Assembly: GCF_014138625.1 (NCBI RefSeq)
Contig: NZ_JACJHY010000025.1
Coordinates: 1 to 64,000 of the forward strand
Direction of reading: 5' to 3'
DNA length: 64,000 bases
DNA from: Aminobacter ciceronei
Lineage (GTDB): Bacteria; Pseudomonadota; Alphaproteobacteria; Rhizobiales; Rhizobiaceae
The translations under genes and the position numbers were made by a program. Shown here piece by piece: positions 44,670 to 54,268 of the stretch. The notes below the pieces were generated by a model that was not told where the DNA came from, did not search any database, and saw nothing but the letters and a program-made list of their open reading frames with translations. Numbering within the stretch: the first letter of the stretch is position 1; the number at the start of each line of letters is the position of its first letter.

Positions 44670-45731
44670 ATGTCGACATTCGAACGTTATCTGACCCTCT
44701 GGGTCGCGCTGTGCATCGTCGTGGGCATCGCGCTTGGCCATCTGCTGCCAGCTGTCTTCCAGGCCATCGGCGGCGCCGAGATCGCCAGGGTGAACATTGC
44801 GGTCGCCGTGCTGATCTGGCTGATGATCATCCCGATGCTGCTGAAGATCGATTTCGCCGCCATGGGCGAGGTCGGCAGGCATTGGCGCGGCATCGGCGTC
44901 ACGCTGTTCATCAACTGGGCGGTGAAGCCGTTCTCGATGGCGCTGCTCGGCTGGCTGTTCATCGGCTGGCTCTTCCGCCCGCTTCTGCCCGCCGACCAGA
45001 TCGATTCCTACATTGCGGGTCTGATCATCCTGGCAGCCGCCCCTTGCACGGCCATGGTTTTCGTCTGGTCGAACCTGACCAGGGGTGAACCGCATTTCAC
45101 CCTGTCGCAGGTGGCGCTCAACGATGCCATCATGGTGGTTGCCTTTGCGCCGATCGTCGGCCTGCTGCTCGGCCTGTCCGCGATCACCGTTCCCTGGGGC
45201 ACGCTGGTCCTGTCGGTGGTGCTCTACATCGTCATTCCGGTGATCATCGCACAGGTCATACGGGGCCGGCTGCTCGCCTCAGGCGGCCAGGCCGCGCTCG
45301 AACGACTGCTGCACACCTTGCAGCCGCTCTCGCTGGTGGCGCTTTTGGCGACGCTTGTGCTCCTGTTCGGCTTCCAGGGCGAGCAGATCATCGCCCAGCC
45401 GGCGATCATCGCGCTTCTGGCGGTGCCGATCCTGATCCAGGTCTATCTGAATTCGGGCCTGGCCTATCTGCTCAACCGCATCTCGGGCGAGCAGCATTGC
45501 GTCGCCGGTCCGTCGGCGCTGATCGGCGCTTCCAATTTCTTCGAGCTGGCGGTCGCCGCCGCCATCAGCCTGTTCGGCTTCAGCTCGGGTGCAGCACTTG
45601 CAACCGTCGTCGGCGTGCTTGTCGAGGTTCCGGTGATGCTGTCGGTCGTCTGGATCGTGAACCGCAGCAAGGGCTGGTACGAGCGCGGCGTGGCCGTCAA
45701 ATCCTCCAACGAAGCTGAAAGATCCGCCTGA
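44670..45731 (+). CDS. acr3: ACR3 arsenite efflux permease
   Basis: The 353-residue protein has ten hydrophobic segments and the ACR3 signature LAAAPCTAMVFVWSNLTRG with its essential cysteine, and a second conserved stretch ISGEQHCVAGPSALIGASNF. It exports As(OH)3 or antimonite across the inner membrane. The ATG at 44670 is chosen over the in-frame one at 44634 inside arsR. Its stop overlaps the arsC start by one base. Confidence 0.95.
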   Translation: MSTFERYLTLWVALCIVVGIALGHLLPAVFQAIGGAEIARVNIAVAVLIWLMIIPMLLKIDFAAMGEVGRHWRGIGVTLFINWAVKPFSMALLGWLFIGWLFRPLLPADQIDSYIAGLIILAAAPCTAMVFVWSNLTRGEPHFTLSQVALNDAIMVVAFAPIVGLLLGLSAITVPWGTLVLSVVLYIVIPVIIAQVIRGRLLASGGQAALERLLHTLQPLSLVALLATLVLLFGFQGEQIIAQPAIIALLAVPILIQVYLNSGLAYLLNRISGEQHCVAGPSALIGASNFFELAVAAAISLFGFSSGAALATVVGVLVEVPVMLSVVWIVNRSKGWYERGVAVKSSNEAERSA

Positions 45732-46153
45732 TGGACGTCACCATCTACCACAACCCCGCCTGCGGCACGTCGCGCAACACGCTTGCGCTCATCCGCAATG
45801 CCGGGGTCGAGCCCACTGTGATCGACTATCTGAAAACGCCGCCCGCGCGCGCCGTGCTGCAGGACATGATCGCCAAGGCCGGCCTCAGCGTGCGCGGAGC
45901 CATCAGGCAGAAGGGCACGCCCTATGCGGAACTGGGCCTGGACGATCCGAAGCTGACCGACGACCAGTTGCTGGACGCCATGCTGGCGCATCCGATCCTC
46001 ATCAACCGGCCGTTCGTCGTCACGCCCTGGGGCGTGCGGCTCAGCCGACCTTCCGAGATCGTGCTCGACATCCTGCCGCTTCCGCAAAAAGGGCCGTTTC
46101 ACAAGGAAGACGGCGAGGTGCTGATCGATGCCTGGGGAAACCGCGTTGCCTGA
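45731..46153 (+). CDS. arsC: Arsenate reductase, glutaredoxin-coupled
   Basis: The 140-residue protein has the active-site [18 protein letters not shown] loop and the downstream [15 protein letters not shown] arginine motif of the R773-type ArsC. It reduces arsenate to arsenite for export by ACR3, using glutathione/glutaredoxin. Its 3' end overlaps arsH by 26 bases, so translation is coupled. Confidence 0.95.
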   Translation: MDVTIYHNPACGTSRNTLALIRNAGVEPTVIDYLKTPPARAVLQDMIAKAGLSVRGAIRQKGTPYAELGLDDPKLTDDQLLDAMLAHPILINRPFVVTPWGVRLSRPSEIVLDILPLPQKGPFHKEDGEVLIDAWGNRVA

Positions 46154-46853
46154 CCTGCCCAACATCGCCAGCAACGCGCTGGACCTGCCTGACCGCAGCA
46201 AGCTGTCCGTCGAATTGTCGACCCACAAGCCGCGGATCCTGCTTCTCTACGGATCGCTTCGTGGACGCTCATACAGTCGCTTCCTGACCCAGGAAGCTGC
46301 GCGCCTGCTGGAGCACTTCGGCGCCGAGACCCGCATCTTCGATCCCTCCGGCCTTCCCCTGCCGGACGGCGCGCCAACCGATCACCCGAAGGTCAAGGAA
46401 CTGCGCGAGCTGTCGCTCTGGTCGGAAGGCCAGGTCTGGACCAGCCCGGAACGGCACGGGGCGATGAGCGGGGTGATGAAATCGCAGATCGACTGGATCC
46501 CGCTGGCCACAGGTTCGATCCGGCCGACGCAAGGGCGCACATTGGCGGTGATGCAGGTCTCGGGCGGCTCGCAGTCGTTCAACGCGGTCAGCCAGATGCG
46601 CATCCTCGGCCGCTGGATGCGGATGATCACCATCCCGAACCAGTCTTCCGTGGCCAAGGCCTACCAGGAGTTCGATGAGGCTGGCCGCATGAAGCCGTCA
46701 TCCTACTACGACCGCGTCGTCGACGTGATGGAAGAGCTGGTCAAGTTCACGCTGCTCACCCGCGATGTCTCGGACTACCTGACCAGCCGCTACAGCGAAC
46801 GCAAGGAAGATGCCGAAAAGCTCGAGGCGCGCATGAAGCTCAAGGCGATCTAG
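46128..46853 (+). CDS. arsH: ArsH NADPH:FMN oxidoreductase
   Basis: The 241-residue protein has the flavodoxin-like [18 protein letters not shown] phosphate loop, [33 protein letters not shown] and [15 protein letters not shown] typical of ArsH. It oxidises trivalent organoarsenicals to less toxic forms and is common in rhizobial ars operons. It overlaps arsC in another frame. After its stop the sequence continues TAGAGCAT, the same start as the intergenic palindromes. Confidence 0.95.
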   Translation: MPGETALPDLPNIASNALDLPDRSKLSVELSTHKPRILLLYGSLRGRSYSRFLTQEAARLLEHFGAETRIFDPSGLPLPDGAPTDHPKVKELRELSLWSEGQVWTSPERHGAMSGVMKSQIDWIPLATGSIRPTQGRTLAVMQVSGGSQSFNAVSQMRILGRWMRMITIPNQSSVAKAYQEFDEAGRMKPSSYYDRVVDVMEELVKFTLLTRDVSDYLTSRYSERKEDAEKLEARMKLKAI

Positions 46854-46906
46854 AGCATCTGGTCCCGCCGTTGGGGTCGTCGGCAAGGTCGTCGTCCTAA
46901 CGGCAT

Positions 46907-46960
46907 ATTTCTATCATTCTCGAAATACCCATTGACGTTGCCACGCGGTGGGCGCTAGCT
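46907..46960 (+). promoter_or_regulatory. ArsR operator 2 and promoter of arsR2
   Basis: ATTTC-N10-GAAAT at 46907-46926 is followed by -35 TTGACG (46932-46937), a 17-base spacer and -10 CTAGCT (46955-46960). The ATG at 46967 comes six bases later, suggesting a leaderless mRNA. Confidence 0.65.
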
Positions 46961-46966
46961 ATTTCC

Positions 46967-47284
46967 ATGAAACTCGAAACAGCAGCTACCCAGCTCGAAG
47001 CGCTCGGCAACCCGACGCGACTACGGATTTACCGAGCCCTCGTCCGCGCCGGCGAACAGGGGCTCGCTGTCGGCCATCTGCAGGAGAGGATCGGCATTGC
47101 CGCATCGACCCTCTCCCATCATCTGCATCGACTGATCGCCACTGGTCTCGTTGGGCAGGAGCGCCAGGCAACAACACTGATCTGCCGTGCCAATTACGCC
47201 GCAATGAACGGCCTTCTCGGTTTCCTCTCCGACGAATGCTGCGCCGACGTTCGCTCCCCCCAGACGAAAGACAACGCAGCATAG
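46967..47284 (+). CDS. ArsR-family repressor 2
   Basis: The 105-residue winged-helix protein has LEALGNPTRLRIYRALVRAG, IAASTLSHHLHRLIATGLV and a short cysteine motif SDECCADV near the end. It differs clearly from the first ArsR, and its metal site is a single CC pair. It probably controls the MFS gene downstream, whose own upstream box is at 47298. Confidence 0.88.
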   Translation: MKLETAATQLEALGNPTRLRIYRALVRAGEQGLAVGHLQERIGIAASTLSHHLHRLIATGLVGQERQATTLICRANYAAMNGLLGFLSDECCADVRSPQTKDNAA

Positions 47285-47297
47285 TTTTTTGACAGCT

Positions 47298-47317
47298 ATT
47301 TCGATAATCCCGGAAAG
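47298..47317. promoter_or_regulatory. Candidate ArsR operator 3
   Basis: ATTTC-N10-GAAAG (N10 GATAATCCCG) lies between arsR2 and the MFS gene, eight bases before the ATG. The geometry is the same as at 44307 and 46907, with one mismatch in the right arm. Confidence 0.55.
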
Positions 47318-47325
47318 ATGGAAAA

Positions 47326-48552
47326 ATGGCACCGCCCGTTTCAACTGAACAGCGCCGCAGCACCGTCATCTGGGGCCTCGGCCTGACCCAGATCATCGGC
47401 TACGGCACGCTCTATTACAGCTTCAGCATCCTCGCGCCCGGGATGGCCAGGGATTTCGGCTGGACGCAGGAATGGGTATTCGCAGTCTTTTCCGCCGCCT
47501 TGCTGATCGGCGGTCTCGCCGCGCCGTCCATCGGCCGCCGCATCGATCGCCATGGCGCGGGTGCGATGATGGCCCTGGGCTCGCTGGTCGCGGCCTTGTC
47601 GCTGGTCCTGTGCGGGCTCGCACCCGATCGCCTGACCTTCGTCGCCGGCATGATCGTCATGGAGATCGCCTCGGCCTTCGTCCTCTACAACGCGGCCTTT
47701 GCGGCCCTGGTGCAGATCACGCCGCAAAGCGGCCAGAAGAGCATCACCCATCTGACATTGATTGCCGGTTTTGCCTCGACCCTGTTCTGGCCGATCACCA
47801 CCGAACTGCACGCGCATCTGACATGGCGGCAGGTCTATCTCGCCTTCGCCGTCCTGCATCTGGTGGCGTGCCTGCCGTTTCACTGCTGGCTGGCACGCGC
47901 GATGAACGCCGATCGCCGCGGCGGCAAGGACAGGGCCAGAGCCGTGGCAGCGATCGCAGGAAGCGTCGCCTCCTGGGATCGGCGCCGGGCGTTCACCCTG
48001 ATGGGCCTGGGATTCGCGCTCGAAGGCTTCGTCCTGTCGGCGCTGCTCGTCCACATGGTTCCGCTGCTCAGCGCCGTCGGGCTTGGGGCGAGTGCTGTGC
48101 TGGTGGGCACGCTGTTCGGCCCTGCCCAGGTGTTCAGCCGCTTCATCAACATGCTGGCCGGCCGCGGGCTGTCGCAGCTGGTGCTGGCGGTGATCTCCGC
48201 CGCTTTCCTCGTCGCCGGCTTGTCGACCTTGCTGGTGTCGGCTCCCTGGATCTGGGGTGCGGCGGCTTTCGCCATCCTTTTCGGCCTCGGGTCGGGATTG
48301 ACCAGCATCGTCCAGGGGTCCCTGCCGCTCGCCCTGTTCGGCTCCGAGGGATATGGCGCGTTGCTGGGCAAGATATCGTCGATCCGGTTGATCGTATCGG
48401 CACTGGCTCCGTTTGTCTTTTCAGTGCTGATGGCGCGTTTCGGCACCTGGCCTGCGCTGGCCATCGCCATTGTGCTGGGCATCGCCGCGGCCATCGCCTT
48501 TGCCAGCATCGGCTGGCGCCGCCGTGAAACTGAAATGGTGCCGGAGACATGA
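47326..48552 (+). CDS. MFS exporter of the ars cluster (ArsK-like)
   Basis: The 408-residue protein has twelve predicted membrane segments and the MFS loop GRRIDRHGAGAMMALGS between helices 2 and 3. The N-terminal motif GLTQIIGYGTLYYSFSILAP and size suit the ArsK-type exporters described in Agrobacterium, which export As(III), Sb(III) and trivalent organoarsenicals. Assignment to ArsK rests on family and the adjacent arsR2 and operator, not on substrate data. Confidence 0.75.
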   Translation: MAPPVSTEQRRSTVIWGLGLTQIIGYGTLYYSFSILAPGMARDFGWTQEWVFAVFSAALLIGGLAAPSIGRRIDRHGAGAMMALGSLVAALSLVLCGLAPDRLTFVAGMIVMEIASAFVLYNAAFAALVQITPQSGQKSITHLTLIAGFASTLFWPITTELHAHLTWRQVYLAFAVLHLVACLPFHCWLARAMNADRRGGKDRARAVAAIAGSVASWDRRRAFTLMGLGFALEGFVLSALLVHMVPLLSAVGLGASAVLVGTLFGPAQVFSRFINMLAGRGLSQLVLAVISAAFLVAGLSTLLVSAPWIWGAAAFAILFGLGSGLTSIVQGSLPLALFGSEGYGALLGKISSIRLIVSALAPFVFSVLMARFGTWPALAIAIVLGIAAAIAFASIGWRRRETEMVPET

Positions 48553-48776
48553 TCCGCCTGGCGGCGCCCCCGGGGGCAACGACCGTTGTTTCGCCCTCGG
48601 CCGTTCGACGGCGGTTTTGGGATCGTGGAGAACATCGGCCTGGTCTTTGCCGATGCCGGAGCAATCGGACTTGTGTTGGAGCTGTTGCCGCACATGGCTG
48701 CGAGGCCGGGCGTCGGCCCAGGTCTGAGGCTGCGCCTTGGCCCCAGGTGCTTGTCACCAAAGCCTTGGGATGACCG

Positions 48777-49022
48777 ATGCATAAAGTCAGGGACGCGCTC
48801 GTCGACGTCCTGATGTCGAACACGCAAGACCGCCTTGCCTGGGACCCGGCATCGCCGGCGCAGGCGGCACAACATCTCGGCCTGACCCAAGCGCGCATCC
48901 AGCGGGCGGTCGACCGGCTCTGGCAGCGCATCGTGCAGGACAGGTCTTCTGGCGACTTCCACCTGTGGACGTGGCCAGCGCGAGCGGAAGGTGGCGCAGG
49001 CGCCGACAACACCAGACCCTGA
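48777..49022 (+). CDS. Possible small helix-turn-helix protein
   Basis: The 81-residue frame (MHKVRDALVDVLMSNTQDRL) has a helix-turn-helix-like stretch AAQHLGLTQARIQRAVDRLW and a short C-terminal tail that becomes low-complexity. The ribosome-binding site is weak. It is the only credible frame in the 780 bases between the MFS gene and the esterase; the rest of that gap shows nothing recognisable. Confidence 0.35.
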   Translation: MHKVRDALVDVLMSNTQDRLAWDPASPAQAAQHLGLTQARIQRAVDRLWQRIVQDRSSGDFHLWTWPARAEGGAGADNTRP

Positions 49023-49332
49023 GAAACCGCCAAGCCGTCTGGCCGCTGCCACCAGCGGCCAGGCCCACAAGGTCTTCGGATTCCGGATCGTGCGGGGCGC
49101 GTTCGGGGAGACAGAGGTCGCGAACAGCCCTGCCCGCCACCCAGATCAGCATCAGCCAGCCAGCCTGCCCGGCCAAGGCCTGTTGAGGCGGCGGCCTCAG
49201 CAGGCCTTTGTCGCGCCTGCCCGGCTGGAAACTGCGCCGCGCGATTTATTGTGCAGTGCAGCAACGATAGGCGCTCATCGGCGTTGTGGAGGGCGCGCGG
49301 TCCGGTCAGGGCTGCGGAAACAGGACACCGCC

Positions 49333-50406
49333 ATGAGAAACCTCTCTGATACGATCTCGCGCCTGGCAGCACGCCGTGCGCAAACGGTCGCGCCGGAGCG
49401 GCATGACGACCCGCTCAGGGATCTGGTGAACTTCGGCTCGAACCCCGGTGCCCTGCGAGCCAGAAGCCATGTTCCGGAGAACCTGCCTGGGTCAGCGCCG
49501 CTGGTCGTCGTGCTTCACGGCTGCACCCAGACCGCGTCGGGCTACGACCATGGCACCGGCTGGTCCGCCCTTGCCGACAGCCAGGGCTTCGCGCTGCTGT
49601 TTCCGGAGCAGCAGCGGTCCAACAATGCCAATCTCTGCTTCAACTGGTTCGAGCCGGGCGACATGATGCGCAACGGCGGCGAAGCTCTGTCGATCCGCCA
49701 GATGATCGAGGCGATGGTCCTGGCGCATCGGCTTGATCGCAGCCGGATCTTCATCACCGGGCTTTCGGCCGGCGGCGCGATGACGTCGGTGATGCTGGCG
49801 ACCTACCCGGAGGTGTTTGCCGGCGGCGCCATCATCGCCGGCTTGCCCTTTGGCACGGCCAATTCGATCCCGACGGCCTTCGACCGCATGCGCGGCCATG
49901 GCAGCCGCTCGCAGGCGCGGCTTCAGCAGCTGCTGCGCGCCGCCTCGCCCCACACGGGCCCATGGCCGACGCTCTCCGTCTGGCACGGCTCGGCCGACCA
50001 GATCGTCGTCGGATCAAACGCCGACGACATCATCGGCCAATGGCGAACCATTCACGGCATCGACGATGAAGCGCCGCCGTCGACGACCATGGTCGACGGC
50101 CACAGCCGTCGCGTCTGGAAAGACGGCTCGGGACGGGAGGTGATCGAACAGTATCGCATCAAAGGCATGGGGCACGGCACGCCGCTGGCTGCAAACGGCA
50201 TCGGGACCCCCGGCCCGTTCATGATCGACGCCGGCATCTCGTCGACGCAGCGCATCGCGCAATTCTGGCAAATCGCAGATCCGCAGGTCGAGATCCTGCT
50301 GCCGCAAAAACGAGAAAGAGCAGCGGCTCCCGACAAGCCGGCCCGCGCCGAGGGGATCACCAGGACAATCGAGGATGCGCTGCGATCGGCCGGGCTTCTG
50401 CGCTAG
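49333..50406 (+). CDS. PHB-depolymerase-type esterase
   Basis: The 357-residue protein has the oxyanion segment PLVVVLHGCTQTASGYDHGTG, the lipase box ITGLSAGGAMTSVML with the nucleophilic serine, an acid region SVWHGSADQIVVGSN and the histidine in IKGMGHGTPLA. This is the esterase_phb family; members act on short polyhydroxyalkanoate chains or feruloyl esters. No signal peptide, so it probably works intracellularly on PHB granules. Its TAG stop is the first triplet of an intergenic palindrome. Confidence 0.88.
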   Translation: MRNLSDTISRLAARRAQTVAPERHDDPLRDLVNFGSNPGALRARSHVPENLPGSAPLVVVLHGCTQTASGYDHGTGWSALADSQGFALLFPEQQRSNNANLCFNWFEPGDMMRNGGEALSIRQMIEAMVLAHRLDRSRIFITGLSAGGAMTSVMLATYPEVFAGGAIIAGLPFGTANSIPTAFDRMRGHGSRSQARLQQLLRAASPHTGPWPTLSVWHGSADQIVVGSNADDIIGQWRTIHGIDDEAPPSTTMVDGHSRRVWKDGSGREVIEQYRIKGMGHGTPLAANGIGTPGPFMIDAGISSTQRIAQFWQIADPQVEILLPQKRERAAAPDKPARAEGITRTIEDALRSAGLLR

Positions 50407-50509
50407 AGCAATTCCAGGAAAAGTGTGCAGCGGTTTTCCGTCAGGAATTGCGCAAAAACAAGAAGATAGAGAGATTCCGCGATTCGAAGAAAAGCGGAAA
50501 CGCTCTAGA
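50404..50509. repeat. Rhizobial palindromic intergenic element, copy 3
   Basis: It starts at the esterase TAG: TAGAGCAATTCCAGGAAAAG, GCAGCGGTTTTCCG, AGGAATTGCGCAAAAACAAG, GATAGAGAG, and ends AACGCTCTAGAGG. The outer TAGAGC ... GCTCTA and inner GCAATTCC ... GGAATTGC form nested inverted repeats, so the RNA folds into a long hairpin. Confidence 0.85.
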
Positions 50510-50576
50510 GGATACGCGCCGGCAGCGGCCAAGGCGAGCGGGCCAACGGGGCGCGCTCGCCTGCGTCTGACATGCG

Positions 50577-52676
50577 TCAGCGCGCTTCTCTCTTCCACAC
50601 CCGCAATCTGCCCAGAGCCTCGACGAAAGCCGGCATGTCCTGCGGCGTGGCAAGGCGGATGACGCCCTCATCTTCCAGTGCGCCGTTGCCGCAAACCTTC
50701 TCAACCAGCCCCTTGGCAGCCGTGACATGGCCGATGAACTTGCAGTGTGCGAAAGCATCGGACACAAAGTCACGAACATCGGGATTGTCCGACAAGGCTG
50801 GCATCGTCTTCTCGTCCGGCAGCAGCGCGACCGCGTCATAGAGCACCGAGGGCGCCCCGGCGATCATCTGGTCCGCCGGCACCAGGCTGCCGTCGCTCAA
50901 CTTGGCCCCGCCGACCTTCGGCGCGATGATCTCGCAGCTGGCCCCGGCCTTGGCGATCGCGTCCTTGAGCGCCGAAAGCAGGGCGGCATCGGTGCCGTCG
51001 GTGACGAGAATGCCGAGTTTTCGTCCTTCGAAGCGCTCGGGTCCCTTGGCGAGAATGCTGAGCGAGGCTGCCGGCTCGAGATCCTGGCGCGTTGGCATTG
51101 CAGCGTCGGCCGCCTTGGGCATCGACTGCAAGCCCAGATTGGCGGCGACGCCGTTGGCCAGGCCGCGATCGACATTGACCAGATGCGACACCATGCGCTC
51201 ACGGATGACCGGCGTCTTGACCTTGGCGAGTTCGAAGGTCAGCGCCGCTGCGATATGGGCCTGCTCCGGCGGGGTCTGGCTCAGGTAGAATTGTCTGGCC
51301 TGGCTGTAGTGATCGGCGAAGCTTTCGGCGCGCAGCCGCTGCTTGGGCCCGCTCTCGACGTCGGCAAAGGAGCGGAACCCGGCTTGCGGGGATTCGCGCG
51401 GTCCCTCGCCCCAGGAATTCGGCTGGTAGTTGGCGCGGCCGACCGGGTTGCGCATGGCCATGTGACCGTCCTGCTGGAAGTGGTGGAACGGGCATTTGGG
51501 CGCATTGATCGGAATATGGGTGAAGTTGGTGCTGCCCAGCCTTTTGATCTGGGTGTCGAGATAGGAAAAGTTGCGCCCCTGCAGCAGCGGGTCGTTGGAG
51601 AAGTCGATGCCGGGCGGCACATTCTGCGTCATGAACGCCACCTGCTCGGTCTCGGCAAAGAAGTTGTCGGGCATGCGATCGAGCACCAGGCGGCCGACCG
51701 GGACAGGCGGCAGCAGCTCTTCGGGAATGAGCTTGGTGGCGTCGAGCACGTCGAAGTCGAAGCTGTCGGCGAACTCCTGGTCGAACAGCTGGACCTGCAG
51801 TTCCCACTCCGGAAAATTGCCGGCCTTGATCGCGTCCCAGAGGTCGCGGCGATGGAAATCGGGATCGGCGCCGTTGATCTTCACCGCCTCGTTCCAGACC
51901 ACGGACTGGAGGCCGAGCTTCGGCTTCCAGTGGAACTTGACGAAGGTCGATTCATCCCTGGCGTTGACCATCCGGAAGGTATGGACGCCGAAACCCTCCA
52001 TGAACCTGAACGAACGCGGGATCGCCCGGTCGGACATCACCCACATGATCATGTGCATGCTCTCGGGCGTCAGCGAAATGAAGTCCCAGAAATTGTCGTG
52101 GGCCGATTGCGCCTGTGGAAAGCCGCTGTCCGGCTCGGGCTTCACCGCATGGATGATGTCGGGAAACTTGATCGCATCCTGGATGAAGAACACCGGGATG
52201 TTGTTGCCGACGATGTCCCAGTTGCCCTCCTGGGTGTAGAGCTTGACGGCAAAGCCGCGGACGTCGCGCGCCAGGTCGACCGAACCCTTGCTGCCGGCGA
52301 CGGTGGAGAAGCGGACAAAGGCCGGGGTCTTCTCACCGGCACGCTGGAAGATGTCGGCGCGGGTGTATTTTGCCAGCGACTTGTAGGTCTCGAAATAGCC
52401 ATGCGCGCCGTAGCCGCGGGCATGCACCACGCGCTCGGGAATGCGCTCATGGTCGAAATGGAAGATCTTCTCGCGCAGGTGGAAGTCTTCCAGCGCGGTG
52501 GGTCCGCGTGCGCCGATCTTCAGCGAATTCTGGTCATCTGAGACCGGGCCACCCTGGGCGGTGGTCAGCACGGGGGTTGCGCCTTCGGCCAGCTGGTGCA
52601 GCTCGCCGCCTTCGCCGCGCTGGAGTTTCTGGTCATGGATCGTGGCAATCTTGCCGCGGTTCGTTGACTTGGCCAT
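50577..52676 (-). CDS. katE: Large-subunit catalase HPII
   Basis: The 699-residue clade-2 catalase has the distal histidine region [19 protein letters not shown] (by [13 protein letters not shown]), [15 protein letters not shown], the proximal haem tyrosine stretch [14 protein letters not shown], and the C-terminal flavodoxin-like domain [20 protein letters not shown] that marks HPII enzymes. It degrades hydrogen peroxide in stationary phase. A GGAAC-N16-CATT general-stress-type promoter lies upstream at 52721-52745 (minus strand). Gene is intact. Confidence 0.96.
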   Translation of the reverse strand: MAKSTNRGKIATIHDQKLQRGEGGELHQLAEGATPVLTTAQGGPVSDDQNSLKIGARGPTALEDFHLREKIFHFDHERIPERVVHARGYGAHGYFETYKSLAKYTRADIFQRAGEKTPAFVRFSTVAGSKGSVDLARDVRGFAVKLYTQEGNWDIVGNNIPVFFIQDAIKFPDIIHAVKPEPDSGFPQAQSAHDNFWDFISLTPESMHMIMWVMSDRAIPRSFRFMEGFGVHTFRMVNARDESTFVKFHWKPKLGLQSVVWNEAVKINGADPDFHRRDLWDAIKAGNFPEWELQVQLFDQEFADSFDFDVLDATKLIPEELLPPVPVGRLVLDRMPDNFFAETEQVAFMTQNVPPGIDFSNDPLLQGRNFSYLDTQIKRLGSTNFTHIPINAPKCPFHHFQQDGHMAMRNPVGRANYQPNSWGEGPRESPQAGFRSFADVESGPKQRLRAESFADHYSQARQFYLSQTPPEQAHIAAALTFELAKVKTPVIRERMVSHLVNVDRGLANGVAANLGLQSMPKAADAAMPTRQDLEPAASLSILAKGPERFEGRKLGILVTDGTDAALLSALKDAIAKAGASCEIIAPKVGGAKLSDGSLVPADQMIAGAPSVLYDAVALLPDEKTMPALSDNPDVRDFVSDAFAHCKFIGHVTAAKGLVEKVCGNGALEDEGVIRLATPQDMPAFVEALGRLRVWKREAR

Positions 52677-52720
52677 TGCTCATTCCTTGGAGAGGGGGTG
52701 CGGGTGCGCACATCACCCTC

Positions 52721-52745
52721 AATGCCGCGACGCCGGTGCGGTTCC
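52721..52745 (-). promoter_or_regulatory. Weak EcfG-type promoter candidate for katE
   Basis: The minus strand reads GGAAC (52745-52741), 16 bases, then CATT (52724-52721), one base off the sGTT -10 consensus. It sits 45 bases before the katE ATG. Confidence 0.35.
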
Positions 52746-52750
52746 CTTGG

Positions 52751-52830
52751 TTCTCGAAATGAAGTTGGGGCTCACGAAATGAAACGGGGGCTCGCGAAAT
52801 GAAGTCTGGCCGCAACATATGAAATTGGCG
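52751..52830. repeat. Four 20-base tandem repeats upstream of katE
   Basis: Exact 20-base period: units begin at 52751, 52771, 52791 and 52811, each with a core CGAAATGAAG or CATATGAAAT followed by a G/C-rich end (TTGGGG, ACGGGGG, TCTGGC, TTGGCG). Each copy carries an ATG overlapping a TGA. Confidence 0.9.
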
Positions 52831-52972
52831 TGGGCACTGCCGCCCGCCGGCTGAGCCGGCATTGGCCACATCCCGGCCGCCCCGCCGAGCCGCCCCGCTG
52901 ATATGTCCGAGCGGCCATGGATGCCAGGCGGCCGACTGAGCCGGCGCGCCGAAATTGTGCCGGCACTTTTTG

Positions 52973-52997
52973 GGAACCAATCGTCCTGCCAACGGTT
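52973..52997 (+). promoter_or_regulatory. EcfG-type general stress promoter
   Basis: GGAAC (52973-52977), 16-base spacer, GGTT (52994-52997). It fits the rhizobial EcfG consensus and lies 26 bases before the ATG of the small exported protein gene. Confidence 0.7.
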
Positions 52998-53023
52998 TTA
53001 TTGTCGCAAGTCAGGAGAAAATA

Positions 53024-53335
53024 ATGAAAAATCTTATACTTAGCGCGGCCATTCTGGCTGCCACGGCTTTCCATGCCCAGGCGCAGACCCAGCCGTCGAG
53101 CGACCCTCAGACGCCGGCCATCGCCACGCCTGATACTGTCAATCCGACGGCTCCGGTAGCCGGCGCCAACAGCTTCACCGAAGCGCAAGCCAAGGCCAAG
53201 ATCGAAGAGGCGGGCTTTCAGAACGTGACGGCGCTGGTCAAGGCCGAGAGCGGCATCTGGCAGGGCAAGGCGACCAAGGACGGCAAGGAAACAGCCGTTT
53301 CGCTCGACTACCAGGGCAACGTCGTCGCCCAGTAA
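53024..53335 (+). CDS. Small exported PepSY-like protein
   Basis: The 103-residue protein has a signal peptide (ILSAAILAATAFHAQAQ), a Pro/Thr-rich linker (SSDPQTPAIATPDTVNPTAP) and a compact domain with SFTEAQAKAKIEEAGFQNVT, TKDGKETAVSLDYQGNVV, typical of small periplasmic stress proteins. The ATG at 53024 follows AGGAG. EcfG-type promoter upstream; likely co-transcribed with the DUF1269-like gene. Confidence 0.75.
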   Translation: MKNLILSAAILAATAFHAQAQTQPSSDPQTPAIATPDTVNPTAPVAGANSFTEAQAKAKIEEAGFQNVTALVKAESGIWQGKATKDGKETAVSLDYQGNVVAQ

Positions 53336-53385
53336 TCCGGGCCCAACATTTTCACCCCATTTCAGGACGTAGAAGGAAGATCACC

Positions 53386-54003
53386 ATGGTAAGTGTGACA
53401 GGATTGTTCGACCATTATTCCGACGCACAGGCAGCGGTCGAAGAGCTGCACCGAGCCGGCATTTCGCATGACGACATCAGTGTCGTGGCGAGCAATGTCG
53501 ACGGTTCATATGACGCCCGTTCGTCGGATACGGCAGACGCTGCCGGCACCGGCGCGGGCATCGGCGCCCTTGTTGGCGGCACAGGCGGCCTGCTCGCCGG
53601 CCTCGGCGTCATGGCAATCCCCGGGGTTGGCCCGGTGGTGGCAGCCGGCTGGCTGGCGGCGACCGCCGCAGGTGCTGCGGCCGGTGCACTCGCAGGCGGT
53701 GCGACGGGCGGTCTCATCGGGGCATTGACCGATTCCGGCGTCCCCGCCGAAGACGCCCATGTCTACGCCGAAGGCGTGCGACGGGGTGGCACGCTGGTGA
53801 CCGCACGCGTCACCGAAGGCGCTGAAGAAGACACCGCAAGGTCCATCCTGCACAACGCCAATCCAGTCGATGTCAGCGAGCGCCGGGCAGCCTATGCCGA
53901 TGGCGGCTGGACGGCCTTCGACGAAACGGCCGACCCGTACTCGCCCAAGGACATCGAAGAAGAACGCCGGCGCTACGCCACCCGCATCCCTCCGGTGGTC
54001 TGA
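53386..54003 (+). CDS. General stress protein, YflT/DUF1269-like
   Basis: The 205-residue protein begins VTGLFDHYSDAQAAVEELHRAGISHDDISV (by FDHYSDAQAAVEEL), a ferredoxin-like heat-induced (YflT) domain, then a glycine-rich hydrophobic middle (GIGALVGGTGGLLAGLGVMAIP, AAGAAAGALAGGATGGLIGAL) that could insert in or coat a membrane. The C-terminal half repeats the first fold. Such proteins are typical members of EcfG/SigB-type regulons. Its stop is copied in a tandem repeat just downstream. Confidence 0.8.
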   Translation: MVSVTGLFDHYSDAQAAVEELHRAGISHDDISVVASNVDGSYDARSSDTADAAGTGAGIGALVGGTGGLLAGLGVMAIPGVGPVVAAGWLAATAAGAAAGALAGGATGGLIGALTDSGVPAEDAHVYAEGVRRGGTLVTARVTEGAEEDTARSILHNANPVDVSERRAAYADGGWTAFDETADPYSPKDIEEERRRYATRIPPVV

Positions 54004-54066
54004 TCGCGCCGTAGTCTGGCCCTCCGTAGTCTGGCCCCCCGTAGTCTGGCCCCCATAGTCTGAACC
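53994..54066. repeat. 15-base tandem repeat at a stop codon
   Basis: GTAGTCTGGCCCTCC (54011-54025), GTAGTCTGGCCCCCC (54026-54040) and GTAGTCTGGCCCCCAT (54041-54056) follow the natural gene end GGTCTGATCGCGCC, whose TGA is the stop at 54001-54003. The last partial copy again ends GTCTGA. Confidence 0.9.
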
Positions 54067-54268
54067 GGTGAGCCGCCGCTGTCTTGTCTACGACGCGGCG
54101 GCAAAACCTTGAAATGCCGAGGGGCTAGATGCCGAGGGTGAGATGCTGGCGACCCGATCTTCCGGTAGGGCCGCTTGGCTAGCACACATAGCTGCCGGCC
54201 GAGGGATCGATTCGCCCGCATGCGCGTTTCATCACTCTCTAATACAGGCTCTTATACAGGAGGCCGAC

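Noticed and set aside
48146-49372. 408-residue minus-strand frame antisense to the MFS gene end
   Set aside because: The MFS gene has twelve clear membrane helices; the antisense product is low-complexity Arg/Ser/Pro.
50727-52541. 604-residue open frame on the plus strand
   Set aside because: Antisense shadow of the katE catalase.
52751-52830. Possible CRISPR-like or iteron origin array
   Set aside because: Four contiguous 20-base units without spacers and no replication initiator gene; it fits the gene-boundary repeat pattern instead.
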